In this document: positions 50,096 through 58,638 of the stretch, one piece after another
How positions within the stretch are numbered: position 1 is the first letter of the stretch
Layout: each line of letters opens with the position of its first letter
Assembly (NCBI RefSeq): GCF_025399835.1
Contig: NZ_JAODVR010000001.1
Location: 1,736,001-1,800,000, forward strand
Direction: 5' to 3'
Source: Haloarchaeobius sp. HME9146
Lineage (GTDB): Archaea > Halobacteriota > Halobacteria > Halobacteriales > Natrialbaceae
Length of the DNA: 64,000 nucleotides
The notes under the pieces: model-generated
What the model was told of the DNA's origin: nothing
Databases searched by the model: none
What the model saw: the letters and a program-made list of their open reading frames with translations, nothing else
Program-made: the position numbers and the translations under genes

Positions 50096-51085
50096 ATGGC
50101 TGTGGCCGACCGACAATCCTGTGACGGCTGCGACCGCCAGTTCTCCCTCGAGCGCCTGGCCACCGTCCGGATGCCCGGCGGCTCACGATCGGTCTGCTGT
50201 CCGGACTGTCGAGCGTTCGCCGAGTCCGTCAGCTCCAGGGCGGAGTTCGAACGAGACGAACACGAGTGTGACGGCTGTTCGCGAGCGTTCTCGCTGGCGG
50301 ACCTGACCACCGTCGAGATGCCCGGCGGCTCACGCTCCGTCTGCTGTCCCGAGTGTCGAGCGTTCGCCGAGTCCGTCAGCACCAAGGCTGAACTCGGCGA
50401 GCGTCGCCGGGCCTGTGACGGGTGTTCACGGGAGTTCGCGCTCGACAACCTCGCCGTCGTCGACATGCCGGGTGGGAAGCAATCCATCTGCTGTCCGGAG
50501 TGTCGAACGTTCGCCGAGTCCGTCAGTAGCAAGGCAGAACTCGGGGACCGCCGCCGCGAATGTGACGGCTGTACCAGGGAGTTCCCCGTCTCGGACCTCG
50601 ACGAGATACTGCTCCCGGACGGAACGAGCGTGCTCTGCTGTGCGACGTGCAGCGAACACGCGCCCCAGGAGGAGGAGACCGACGACGTCGACGAGGACCG
50701 TCGACAGGACGCCGAACGCGAGACGGCGACCGAACTCGCGAACAAGGAACCCTCGAAGGCGATACAGACCCGCAACCTCTGTTCGCAGTGCAAGGAGTGG
50801 TGCTCGGTCGAACTCTACCGTGTCGAGATCAACGACAGGCGGACCGAGAACTTCTGCCCGGACTGTCTGGAACTCGCCCGGAGCCGCGGCATCGTCACGA
50901 ACGTCCGCATGCGACAGGCCGAAGCCTACGAGACGCTCGGCATCGACGGGGCGTCGGACGCGGAGGAACTGCGTGATGCGTACATCGAGCGCGTGAAGGA
51001 GGTCCATCCCGACCGGGCGGGCGGGAGCAGAGCCGCGTTCAAGGCCGTACAGCGGGCGTACGAACGACTCGACGCGGAGTTCTAG
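50096..51085 (+). CDS. Protein with four tandem zinc-ribbon repeats and a C-terminal J domain
   Basis: The 329-residue product has four Cys4 repeats with an exact 49-residue period (CDGC starting at C9, C58, C107 and C156; CCPDC/CCPEC at 34-38, 83-87, 132-136; CCATC at 181-185). An acidic linker (190-225), a fifth, different Cys4 ribbon (C229/C232, C254/C257) and a J domain (about 276-329) with the HPD triad at H304-P305-D306 follow. J domains stimulate Hsp70 (DnaK) ATPase, and the ribbons may bind substrate proteins or RNA. It is divergent from the Zn ATPase and its stop abuts that of a TIR protein. I know no characterised homologue. Confidence 0.9.
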   Translation: MAVADRQSCDGCDRQFSLERLATVRMPGGSRSVCCPDCRAFAESVSSRAEFERDEHECDGCSRAFSLADLTTVEMPGGSRSVCCPECRAFAESVSTKAELGERRRACDGCSREFALDNLAVVDMPGGKQSICCPECRTFAESVSSKAELGDRRRECDGCTREFPVSDLDEILLPDGTSVLCCATCSEHAPQEEETDDVDEDRRQDAERETATELANKEPSKAIQTRNLCSQCKEWCSVELYRVEINDRRTENFCPDCLELARSRGIVTNVRMRQAEAYETLGIDGASDAEELRDAYIERVKEVHPDRAGGSRAAFKAVQRAYERLDAEF

Positions 51086-51709
51086 TCACTGGGTCGCCGG
51101 GCCGGCCGGGTCCTGCCGTTCGACGTAGCCCAGCGTGACCGGGTTGAACAGGTACCGCGAGTTGCACTCGTCACAGGTCGCAAGCAGCGGCTGGTTGTGC
51201 TTGTACTGCTGCCAGAGGCCTTTCTGCGTCGCGTCGATGTCCAGAATCACTGGATGGTTACAGCCCTCGAAGTTACACGGGAACCGGACGTACCAGTTCG
51301 GCGTCGAGAGCGTGCCGAGTGGCGCGAGTTCGGCACGCAGGCGACAGAGCAGGTTGAACACGGTCACCGGTATCTCGTCACGGTCGAGCTGGACGCCCTC
51401 GACGTTCGCGATGTAGCCCGGTCGGTCGACGCCCTCGTCGTACATCGGCAGCACCGGGACGCCCTTGGCGACGGCGAACCCGACCTCCTGGTTCACCCAC
51501 GGCTCGGTCACGTGGTCGCGAGTGAACAGCGCGATGACGAGGTCGGAGTTCGCGAGCCGCCCCTTGAGGTCTGTGCGGGTTCGGCCCGACTCGATCTCCT
51601 CCATGGCGAGATAGAAATCCATAGGGAGGTTCCGCACCGTCCCGAAGAGCTCCTGGGCCAGTTCGAGGTCCTCGGCCGCGTGCGACACGAAGACCTGCGC
51701 GTCGGTCAT
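51086..51709 (-). CDS. TIR-domain protein with C-terminal zinc ribbon
   Basis: The 207-residue product starts with a TIR fold (VFVSHAAEDLELAQEL at 6-21, DLVIALFTRDH around 56-66). The W71-x3-E75 of PWVNQEVGFA matches the catalytic-Glu position of NAD-cleaving TIR domains. From about 140 a Cys4 ribbon follows (C145/C150, C179/C182). TIR proteins often act in antiphage defence or make NAD-derived signals; no Thoeris-type ThsA partner is visible. It converges on the J-domain gene with no base between the stops. Confidence 0.9.
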   Translation of the reverse strand: MTDAQVFVSHAAEDLELAQELFGTVRNLPMDFYLAMEEIESGRTRTDLKGRLANSDLVIALFTRDHVTEPWVNQEVGFAVAKGVPVLPMYDEGVDRPGYIANVEGVQLDRDEIPVTVFNLLCRLRAELAPLGTLSTPNWYVRFPCNFEGCNHPVILDIDATQKGLWQQYKHNQPLLATCDECNSRYLFNPVTLGYVERQDPAGPATQ

Positions 51710-51843
51710 AGGTGCAACTCACCCGAGACGTACAAAACCCTTACTCCGGGTGCACGGTCTCGTGACAGCTAGCGCATACGCTGTCGGGGGAATACGAAAG
51801 CGAGGACCACCGTGGTCTGCTCGGTCGGTCTGGATGGCCCGCT

Positions 51844-52488
51844 TCAGAGCGGGGAGACGAGGTCTTCGAGCGCGGCACGCGGGTCCTCGGCCTTCGCGAC
51901 ACCGGAGGCGAGGAGGACGCCGGTCGACCCGAGTTCGCCGGCGGCTTCGAGGTCGTCACCGGTCGAGATGCCGGCACCACAGAGGACGTCGACGCTCTCG
52001 TCGACCGACTCGGCGGCCTCGACCGCGCCGGTGACGATGTCCGGGTCGGCCTGGCTCACGGGCGTCCCGGTCCCGATGAGTTCCGGGGGCTCGACCGCGA
52101 CCGAGTCCGGCCCCAGCGCGGCGGCCGCACCGATCTGGCGCGGGTTGTTCGCACAGACGATGGTCTCCAGGTCCGCGCGCTCGGCTGCTCGCAAGGAGCC
52201 GTCGATGTCGGCGAGCTTCAGCCGGTTCTCGGAGTGGTTCAGGAGCGTGCCGACCGCGCCAGCGTCAGCCGCGGCCTCGGCCAGCGTGCTGCCGGTGTGG
52301 CTGCCGTGCTCGACCGGGCTGACGTGCTGGGCCCACGTCTCGACGCCGGTCGCTGCCACGCGCTGCAGGTGCGCGGCCTGTGGTGCCACCGCGATACGGA
52401 CGCCAGAGTCGTCGCTCACGTTCGCTGCCGCTGTCGCGACCTCGACCGGGTCACACGGGTATGCCTTCAGATTGACGAGTACGAACAT
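51844..52488 (-). CDS. tpiA: Triosephosphate isomerase
   Basis: This glycolytic/gluconeogenic enzyme is of the short archaeal form (214 residues, against about 250 in bacteria). It begins [11 protein letters not shown] (substrate-binding Asn/Lys), has TLLNHSENR (catalytic His), [12 protein letters not shown] (catalytic Glu and flexible loop) and VLCGAGIS plus [11 protein letters not shown] for the phosphate site. Single gene; its pathway partner operon fba-fbp is 10 kb away. Confidence 0.95.
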   Translation of the reverse strand: MFVLVNLKAYPCDPVEVATAAANVSDDSGVRIAVAPQAAHLQRVAATGVETWAQHVSPVEHGSHTGSTLAEAAADAGAVGTLLNHSENRLKLADIDGSLRAAERADLETIVCANNPRQIGAAAALGPDSVAVEPPELIGTGTPVSQADPDIVTGAVEAAESVDESVDVLCGAGISTGDDLEAAGELGSTGVLLASGVAKAEDPRAALEDLVSPL

Positions 52489-52575
52489 GTCGTAACGGCC
52501 ACGAGCGTCGGTAAAATAGCTACCTGTTCCGCCAGCGCTTGCCTGTTGCGCGCGACGGGGTCGGTGGCGGGACCG

Positions 52576-52974
52576 TCAGTCGTTACAGCAGCCACTCGCC
52601 TCGTCGGCGAAGTCGAGGCCGATGGTCTCCGAAAGCGTGTCGTTGACCGCTTCGAGGCGGGCATCGAGGCGGTTCTGGGCGTCGATGTACTCCGCCATCA
52701 CGGGGATGTCGTGCAGCTCCTGCTGGGTCTCCTGGAGGTTCTGGAGGTCCTCCTGGGAGGCCTGTCCGGTCTGGCGAGCCAGCATGAACTCCTGGCGGAC
52801 CTGCTCGAACTCGTCGATCTTCTCCTGGGCCTCCTCGGACTCCTCGACGGCCTGCTGGGCCTCGTGGAAGCGCTCGAACTCCGGCAGGTCGCGGATGGCC
52901 TCGCCGAGTTCCTGGGCGCGCTGGTCCACGACGGTCGTCTCTTCGGCCGCGTCGCCGCTCGTTTCGATGCTCAT
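52576..52974 (-). CDS. YlbF-family-like coiled-coil protein
   Basis: The 132-residue product is almost wholly helical, with the YlbF/YmcA-type pattern LGEAIRDLPEFERFHEAQQA and a Gln/Glu-rich middle. It ends GCCND, so a Cys pair is exposed at the C-terminus. In Bacillus, YlbF relatives form a complex steering RNase Y and bind an Fe-S cluster through Cys. Whether that applies here is unknown. ATG 52974 is favoured over 53004. It follows the Bat-type regulator by 78 bases in the same direction. Confidence 0.82.
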   Translation of the reverse strand: MSIETSGDAAEETTVVDQRAQELGEAIRDLPEFERFHEAQQAVEESEEAQEKIDEFEQVRQEFMLARQTGQASQEDLQNLQETQQELHDIPVMAEYIDAQNRLDARLEAVNDTLSETIGLDFADEASGCCND

Positions 52975-53052
52975 GGACGCGGCTACGGAGTGGACAGGTT
53001 TCAACGCTTTGGAAGCAGATTCGCGGCAATTCGCGCGACCCAGCTGGCCGGC

Positions 53053-53772
53053 TCACCGGATGTCGTTGAGCAGCTTGGCCTCGGCCTTCCGGAGGTGTTC
53101 GGTGAACGTCGTCTTCGAGATATCGAGCTCGTCGGCGAGTTCCTGCAGGGACACCTCGCGTGGCCACTGGTAGTAGTTCTCCCGTCGGGCGAGTTCGAAC
53201 ACCTCGCGCTGGCGCTGGGAGAGCAACTGGAGGTACTGGGTGGACCCACCGGAGAGCGACTGGACCGAGGAGATGTGCTGGACATCGATGGTTGCATCCT
53301 TCTCCTCGCGGACCGTCTCCAGTCGGTTCTCGAGTTCACCTCGCGGACACTGCGCGACGACCGGCCAGTACTCGTACCCGTCGTAGATGCGGACGGGTCC
53401 CTCGTGGATGAACCCGTTCGAGGTGAGCGCGGGCTCGATGCTATCCGCCTCGGAGTACTCGACGAAGATGTCCTGGGTCGCGTTGCCGGGGTCGAACCCA
53501 TCGGCGTTCATCTTGAGACCGCCCGAGAGTTCGAGGACGGACTGCGTGAGCGGTGAGTCGCGCGTCGCGTCGACCAGCTCGGCCACCTCGTCCCTGGTGT
53601 CGCCGAACGCCGTGAACAGCCCCTTGATGTTGCCGTCCGAGAGGGGGAACGCCCCGTGGTTCATCAGCCCGGCGTCGTGCTGGTCGGTGACCTGGAGCGA
53701 CCAGCAGTCCGGGTGTGCGACCTTGAGTGTGAGGCGGAGGACCTCGTCTTCCTCATCGTCCTGCTGGGTCAT
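53053..53772 (-). CDS. Bacterio-opsin-activator-type HTH regulator
   Basis: The 239-residue product has an N-terminal ligand-binding-like domain (about 1-175) and a C-terminal HTH_10 domain. The latter reads SQRQREVFELARRENYYQWP followed by VSLQELADELDISKTTFTEH, the hallmark of haloarchaeal Bat-like regulators. ATG 53772 is used; the GTG in front adds one residue. The signal it senses and its targets are unknown. Divergent from the HalX gene across an A+T-rich region. Confidence 0.93.
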   Translation of the reverse strand: MTQQDDEEDEVLRLTLKVAHPDCWSLQVTDQHDAGLMNHGAFPLSDGNIKGLFTAFGDTRDEVAELVDATRDSPLTQSVLELSGGLKMNADGFDPGNATQDIFVEYSEADSIEPALTSNGFIHEGPVRIYDGYEYWPVVAQCPRGELENRLETVREEKDATIDVQHISSVQSLSGGSTQYLQLLSQRQREVFELARRENYYQWPREVSLQELADELDISKTTFTEHLRKAEAKLLNDIR

Positions 53773-53987
53773 CACTGGGGGAAGTACGCCCGGTAGAATA
53801 AATCCATCTCACCTCCCGCGCAGCACCCGGGCTGGCGATGTGACGCGGTGGGTGTGCGCATCGTCCGGGTTCGGGTGCGAATCAGATAACCGGCGATTTC
53901 TGCAGCGTTAGACTTTTTTGAACGGTCTGAACGATTCATGAACGAGCTCACCACTTGATATACCTATGTTCCATTGTGTAATCTAAG

Positions 53988-54494
53988 ATGGTCGAGCGCC
54001 CCCCGACGGTACTCGTCGTCGCCGACGACGAACTGACACGACAGCGTTGTTCGACGTGGCTGGAGAGTGGCACCTACGACATCATCGCGACAGGCATCCT
54101 CGACGAAGCGGTCGCGACCGCCAAACAGGCCGCGGTCGTCCTCGTCGCAGGCGGCGTCGGGCGAGCGAGCCACGACGATCTGGTGCGCACCATCAGCCGA
54201 CACACCAGGGAGTGCGCCATCGTGTCTCTCGCGTCGTCTGCCAGCCACGACCTGCCGTGTGACGAGCGACTCTCCTCGCCCGTGCAACGACAGGAACTCC
54301 GCGAGAGCGTCGACCGGCTGGTCACGCGAGCGACCTACGTCGACCGACTCGACGCACTGCTCGCGGCAGCGCGCCGGGCGACCAGCAGCAATCGCGGCCG
54401 GCTGTCACGGCTCAGTTCCGAGACCAGGGACCTGCAAGACGCGTTCGAACCGGCTGACTACGAAGCCATGTTCCGGACCATCGACCCGTCGTAA
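53988..54494 (+). CDS. HalX-domain protein with a degenerate receiver domain
   Basis: The 168-residue product has a receiver-like N-terminal domain (TVLVVADDELTRQRCSTWL, acidic pair D13/D14 kept) and a C-terminal HalX domain (about 105-168; RLVTRATYVDRLDALLAAAR). The phospho-acceptor Asp expected near residue 54 is absent (AAVVLVAGGVG). Thus it cannot be phosphorylated in the usual way. It may act as a ligand-driven or constitutive partner of other response regulators. A+T-rich upstream DNA (TTGATATACC) offers a promoter. Confidence 0.85.
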   Translation: MVERPPTVLVVADDELTRQRCSTWLESGTYDIIATGILDEAVATAKQAAVVLVAGGVGRASHDDLVRTISRHTRECAIVSLASSASHDLPCDERLSSPVQRQELRESVDRLVTRATYVDRLDALLAAARRATSSNRGRLSRLSSETRDLQDAFEPADYEAMFRTIDPS

Positions 54495-54626
54495 CTGACG
54501 AACGACAGGCTACGACGGGAGCGATTCGCTCGACGACCGTTCTCCCCGCCACCAGCCCACATAGGGCACAGGCGACCGGATTCGGAACCGCGGAAGTTAA
54601 CCGTCCGCCCCAGTTAATCGAGGCTA

Positions 54627-55664
54627 ATGAGCAACGAGTCGCTTTCTGACGGGGACCTCCGGAACACAGGGATGTCCCTCAAGCACGACCGCGAGTGGGA
54701 CTACGAACTCGACCGCATCATCGAGGCGGTCGAGGAGCGCGACGCGACCAAGGTCGGCCTGCAGTTCCCCGAGGGACTGAAACGCCGCGGCCCGAAGGTC
54801 GCCGACGACCTCCGCGAACTCCTGCCCGACGAGGTCACCGTCCTCATCTCCGGCCAGCCGTGTTACGGTGCCTGCGACCTCGACACCTTCCTCATGCGCC
54901 GGACCGACGTGTTCGTCCACTTCGGCCACTCCCCGATGAAGGAGTCGGACAAGATCATCTACGTCCCGCTGTTCTCCAACGTCGAGGTCGGCCCTATCAT
55001 GGAGCAGGCCGTCGAGGAGGAGCTCGAAACGGGCGACGTGGGTCTCGTCACGACCGCCCAGCACATGAACCGCTTCGAGGAGATGAAGGAGTGGCTCACG
55101 GAGCAGGGCTTCGACGTCCACACTCGCAAGGGCGACGACCGCCTCACCCACGAGGGGCAGGTCCTCGGCTGCAACTACGCCTCCGCGGACATCGACGCCG
55201 ACCAGATACTCTACGTCGGCGGCGGCAAGTTCCACCCGCTCGGCCTCGCGATGGAACACCCCGACAAGAAGGTCGTCATCGCCGACCCCGTCAACAACGT
55301 CGTCACCGTGGCCGACACGGAGAAGTTCATGAAGCAGCGCTACGGCGCGGTCCACCGCGCCATGGACGCCGAGAAGTTCGGCGTCATCTTCTGCACGAAG
55401 ATCGGGCAGGGGCGCTGGGAGATCGCCGAGGAGATCGTCGACAACAACGACAACGCCTACCTCATCACCATGGACGAGGTCACGCCGGACCGCCTGCGTA
55501 ACTTCGACATGGACGCGTTCGTCAACACAGGCTGTCCGCGCATCACGACCGACGACGGCCCGCAGTTCCACAAGCCGATGCTCACCCCCCAGGAGTACAA
55601 GATAGCCATCGGCGAGGAACCGCTGGAGAACCTGGCGTTCGACACGTTCCACGGGACGTGGTGA
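54627..55664 (+). CDS. dph2: Diphthamide biosynthesis enzyme Dph2 (3-amino-3-carboxypropyl transferase)
   Basis: This Fe-S enzyme makes the first step of diphthamide on elongation factor 2 using S-adenosylmethionine. The 345-residue product has three cluster cysteines in the archaeal positions: C83 (GQPCYGACD), C182 (VLGCNYA) and C303 (NTGCPR). Structural motifs are VGLQFPEGL and YVGGGKFHPLGL. The ATG at 54627 is preceded by AGTTAATC about 15 and AGTTAACC about 30 bases upstream. The 15-residue N-terminal tail before a second Met (54672) is polar. Confidence 0.95.
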   Translation: MSNESLSDGDLRNTGMSLKHDREWDYELDRIIEAVEERDATKVGLQFPEGLKRRGPKVADDLRELLPDEVTVLISGQPCYGACDLDTFLMRRTDVFVHFGHSPMKESDKIIYVPLFSNVEVGPIMEQAVEEELETGDVGLVTTAQHMNRFEEMKEWLTEQGFDVHTRKGDDRLTHEGQVLGCNYASADIDADQILYVGGGKFHPLGLAMEHPDKKVVIADPVNNVVTVADTEKFMKQRYGAVHRAMDAEKFGVIFCTKIGQGRWEIAEEIVDNNDNAYLITMDEVTPDRLRNFDMDAFVNTGCPRITTDDGPQFHKPMLTPQEYKIAIGEEPLENLAFDTFHGTW

Positions 55665-56191
55665 CCGCGTCCTCGTTCTAGTTTCTCGGATTTACGGTCT
55701 TCTGCTTCTCAGACTCGACGAACCGACTGGCGCGCGCTGGGAGCGTGCCGAACGTCAGTGAGGCCGCGAGCTGTAGTTGCGCGAGGGATGAGGACCGCAA
55801 CGGAGTCGTTCGAAACGGCAGAGCCGTTTCGTGATGACGAGAGAACTCCGTTCTCTCGAACCACGAAGCGGAGTGAGGACCGCAATCGGCTGGGGAGGGT
55901 GTGGTTGCGGTGCTGTGCGGTGGTTGGGAGTGAAAGGGGCGACCGTCTCGGCGAACCCCGGCGACGTAAGCACCGCAGGCCTCTGGCCGAGGAGCGCAAC
56001 GAGCCGCGGGAGTCGAGACGGTCGGGGCTTTCTGGGTGTTGACGTCTCCAAACGTTCCCGAAAACGAAGCGATTCACTGGTTGCTCACAGTCCAGTCCCC
56101 GATTCAATCGAGAATGAAGACGACTCATGAAACAGATTCGACGACGACCAGTTCCGAAACCTGTAAACGCCGCCACCGACCACGAAGACAC
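55665..56191. other. 527-base gap with structured repeat element
   Basis: No gene fits; several frames exist on both strands but look like translated repeat. The centre (55789-55886) has two perfect three-base-loop hairpins between 12-base direct repeats. The right part (about 55900-56040) is rich in GGTG/GAGG strings. The rpoL promoter probably lies in the last 60 bases. Confidence 0.55.
55789..55886. repeat. Direct repeats flanking two perfect hairpins
   Basis: TGAGGACCGCAA occurs at 55789-55800 and again at 55875-55886. Between the copies are CGAAACGGC-AGA-GCCGTTTCG (55811-55831) and CGAGAGAAC-TCC-GTTCTCTCG (55838-55858), both with 9-base perfect stems. It resembles dispersed haloarchaeal intergenic elements I have in memory, or a small structured RNA. 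Confidence 0.65.
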
Positions 56192-56476
56192 ATGGAACTC
56201 ACCGTCACGGAGAACCTCGAGCAGGAACTCCACGTCGAGATCGCTGGCGAGGACCACACGTTCATGAACGTCCTCAAGGGTGCGCTCCTGGAGACGGAGG
56301 GCGTCAGTGCCGCGACGTACGACATGAACCCCGAGCAGTCCGGTGGGCAGACAGAGCCCATCCTCACCGTCAAGACGTACGAGGGGACCGCCCCGCTCGA
56401 CGCGCTGGAGACGGCCGCAAAGCGCGTGCAGGAGAAGACCGAGGCGTTCCGCACCGCGTTCGAGAACGCGGCCTGA
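56192..56476 (+). CDS. rpoL: DNA-directed RNA polymerase subunit L (Rpo11)
   Basis: This small assembly subunit pairs with subunit D in the archaeal RNA polymerase. The 94-residue product has the typical [14 protein letters not shown] segment followed by the strand-loop [10 protein letters not shown] and a long C-terminal helix ([20 protein letters not shown]). ATG 56192 is chosen; the upstream in-frame extension is intergenic. It stands alone behind the repeat element. Confidence 0.96.
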   Translation: MELTVTENLEQELHVEIAGEDHTFMNVLKGALLETEGVSAATYDMNPEQSGGQTEPILTVKTYEGTAPLDALETAAKRVQEKTEAFRTAFENAA

Positions 56477-56548
56477 TTCTTCGGAGCAGTCTACTCGTCT
56501 CGCTCGCTCCGACAGGCAGCGACGCGTCCCGCCAGTTCGCCGGAGTCC

Positions 56549-57328
56549 TCAGCAGAAGAGGTGCGCGACGTAGATGCGGCCGTCTGGCGCGACGTGCACG
56601 TCGACGGCGTAGGTCGTGTTCGCGTCGATGACGGTCTGTCTGGACTGGCCGTCCGAGAGGAGTGAATCCGCGACGCTGTCGGCGAGCGCGTCAGCGCTAT
56701 CGTAGTCGGTGATGCGTGAACCAGTGGTTTCCTCGATAGACCCGAAGAAGTAGCCACTGGGCTGGCAGCTGGGCGAGAAGTCACCGAGTTGCCCGCGCAC
56801 CTGGCCGCCGTCGTAGTCCTCTGCGACACGCGCCTGGTTGGCGAACGTCGCCATCGCGGTGACGGTCTCGTCCTGTTCGAGGGTCCCCTCTCCCTGTTCG
56901 GCCCGGAAGTCGTTCACCTGCATCTGTACGTCGGCCTCCACCGCGGCGAGGTCGATGCCGTTCGCGGTCGTCGCGTTCCCGGGGGCGTTCGACACGGTCG
57001 GTTGCTGGTCGCCCAGCGGAAACGGGATGACACCGGTCACGAACAGCGCGGCGACCAGGAGCATGACGGCGATGACGGGGGCGAACGGTTTCGCGACGGT
57101 CAGCCAGCCGACGCCGGCGGCCTCGGTCTCCACGTCCTGGTAGTCGGGTTTCCGCTTCTCCAGACCCATGTTGCCACACCGGACACACGGCGGGTTGTTC
57201 CGGGTCGACTGCTTGCCGCACTCGGTGCAGACCCAGACGAAGCCGGTGTACTCGCCGTGTTCGTGGCCGCACTCGTCGCAGGGTGGCGTCGTCGACACCG
57301 ACCCGCAGTTGTCACACTCCCAGCCCAT
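56549..57328 (-). CDS. Membrane protein with two zinc ribbons and a CAP/SCP-like domain
   Basis: The 259-residue product has two cytoplasmic Cys4 ribbons (C5/C8 with C17/C20; C34/C37 with C48/C51) and one transmembrane helix (about 82-106). An extracellular CAP-like domain follows (MQVNDFRAEQGEGTLEQDET, ANQARVAEDY, DVHVAPDGRIYVAHLFC). Residues of the typical CAP tetrad (two His, two Glu) are only partly visible. Zinc ribbon inside and CAP outside is a signalling-like layout. Role unknown. Confidence 0.82.
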   Translation of the reverse strand: MGWECDNCGSVSTTPPCDECGHEHGEYTGFVWVCTECGKQSTRNNPPCVRCGNMGLEKRKPDYQDVETEAAGVGWLTVAKPFAPVIAVMLLVAALFVTGVIPFPLGDQQPTVSNAPGNATTANGIDLAAVEADVQMQVNDFRAEQGEGTLEQDETVTAMATFANQARVAEDYDGGQVRGQLGDFSPSCQPSGYFFGSIEETTGSRITDYDSADALADSVADSLLSDGQSRQTVIDANTTYAVDVHVAPDGRIYVAHLFC

Positions 57329-57438
57329 TCTCTAACCTACAGTACGGTGTCACGTGGAAATACCTGCCGCTCGGCAGGATGGAAAACGGGAGAGAACGCG
57401 TTCAGGGTTGCTGATTCGGCGTGGCTTCCGTCGCCTGC

Positions 57439-58254
57439 TCAGAGCCGGACCGGCACGTCGTGTTCGTCGAGGTACTCCTTCACTTCGCGGATGGTGTACT
57501 CGTCGAAGTGGAAGATGGAGGCGGCGAGGGCCGCATCCGCACCGGCGTCCTCGAACACTTCGCGGGCGTGCTCGGGGCCACCACAGCCGGAGGAGGCGAT
57601 GACGGGCGTATCGACCGCATCACACACCGCCTTCGTGACCGGGATGTCGTAGCCGTCTTTGGTTCCGTCGGTGTCGATGGAGTTCACGAACAGCTCGCCA
57701 GCACCGCGTTCTTCGGCCGCTTGCGCCCACTCGACCACGTCGCGGCCGGTGCCCTCGCGGCCGCCCTTGACCGTGCACTCGAACCAGCAGGACTCGCCGT
57801 CGACCTCGGCGTAGTACTCGCCCTGCTCGTCGAAGCGACGGCGGGAGTCGACCGAGATGACGATGCACTGGTTCCCGAAGGCGCGAGCGCCCTCGTTGAT
57901 GAGGTCCGGGTTCTTCAGTGCACCAGAGTTGATAGAGACCTTGTCCGCACCGGCACGAAGCGTCTCCTTGATGTCCTCCTTGGTCCGGATGCCACCCCCG
58001 ACGGTGAGCGGGATGAACACCTCGTCGGCGACCGCGCTGACCGTGTCGAGCATCGTCTCGCGACCCTCCGCCGAGGCCGTGATGTCGAGGAAGACGAACT
58101 CGTCGGCACCGGATTCGTTGTACCGGCGAGCCATCTCGACCGGGTCACCGGTGTACTTCAGGTCCTCGAAGTTCACGCCGGTGTATACGGCGGCGTTGCC
58201 GTCCTCGTCCAGGTCCACGTCGATACAGGGGATGATACGCTTCGTGAGGGGCAT
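57439..58254 (-). CDS. hisF: Imidazole glycerol phosphate synthase subunit HisF
   Basis: This cyclase subunit of histidine synthesis works with HisH. The 271-residue barrel has catalytic Asp in [10 protein letters not shown] and in VISVDSRRR, and phosphate loops [13 protein letters not shown] and ASSGCGG. It carries a small haloarchaeal insertion ([14 protein letters not shown]). Single gene; no other his gene is nearby. Confidence 0.96.
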   Translation of the reverse strand: MPLTKRIIPCIDVDLDEDGNAAVYTGVNFEDLKYTGDPVEMARRYNESGADEFVFLDITASAEGRETMLDTVSAVADEVFIPLTVGGGIRTKEDIKETLRAGADKVSINSGALKNPDLINEGARAFGNQCIVISVDSRRRFDEQGEYYAEVDGESCWFECTVKGGREGTGRDVVEWAQAAEERGAGELFVNSIDTDGTKDGYDIPVTKAVCDAVDTPVIASSGCGGPEHAREVFEDAGADAALAASIFHFDEYTIREVKEYLDEHDVPVRL

Positions 58255-58347
58255 CTACTACGTGGTGGTTCGGGCGTGTGGTGTTTGACCGTTTCGACCG
58301 TGGTCAGTTTCGATACTTTCAGGTAGCCACTGTCGCTACTCGCGAGT

Positions 58348-58536
58348 ATGAGCGACGAGACCGAGGACGTCGAACACGCGGACCACGACCACGACGACCA
58401 CCACGATCACGGCGACGAGGACGGGCGCGTGACCTCGCCGATGCAAGAGTTCGGCGCGAGCGCGGCGGGAATCGGCTTCGTCACGATGCTCGTCGGTATC
58501 CTCCTCACGATGGCCGTCCCGCTGCTGCTGGTCTGA
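58348..58536 (+). CDS. His/Asp-rich small membrane protein
   Basis: The 62-residue product begins with a metal-binding-like segment (HADHDHDDHHDHGDEDG, about residues 10-26) followed by one transmembrane helix (about 40-61). It starts 93 bases from the divergent hisF. A zinc-, copper- or nickel-buffering membrane peptide is possible. It is similar in size to small haloarchaeal membrane proteins of unknown function. Confidence 0.75.
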   Translation: MSDETEDVEHADHDHDDHHDHGDEDGRVTSPMQEFGASAAGIGFVTMLVGILLTMAVPLLLV

Positions 58537-58638
58537 AACCGTCTCTCCCGTTTTCAGCATCTCCATCTCCCCCGCCGAGCGTCCACCGTCTCCGGTGAAC
58601 CCAAAAGGTTTCAACCTCGGGAGACGCTTCGGTGGCCA

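Noticed and set aside
51750-52034. Arg-rich plus-strand frame downstream of the TIR gene
   Set aside because: Antisense to tpiA and of typical shadow composition.
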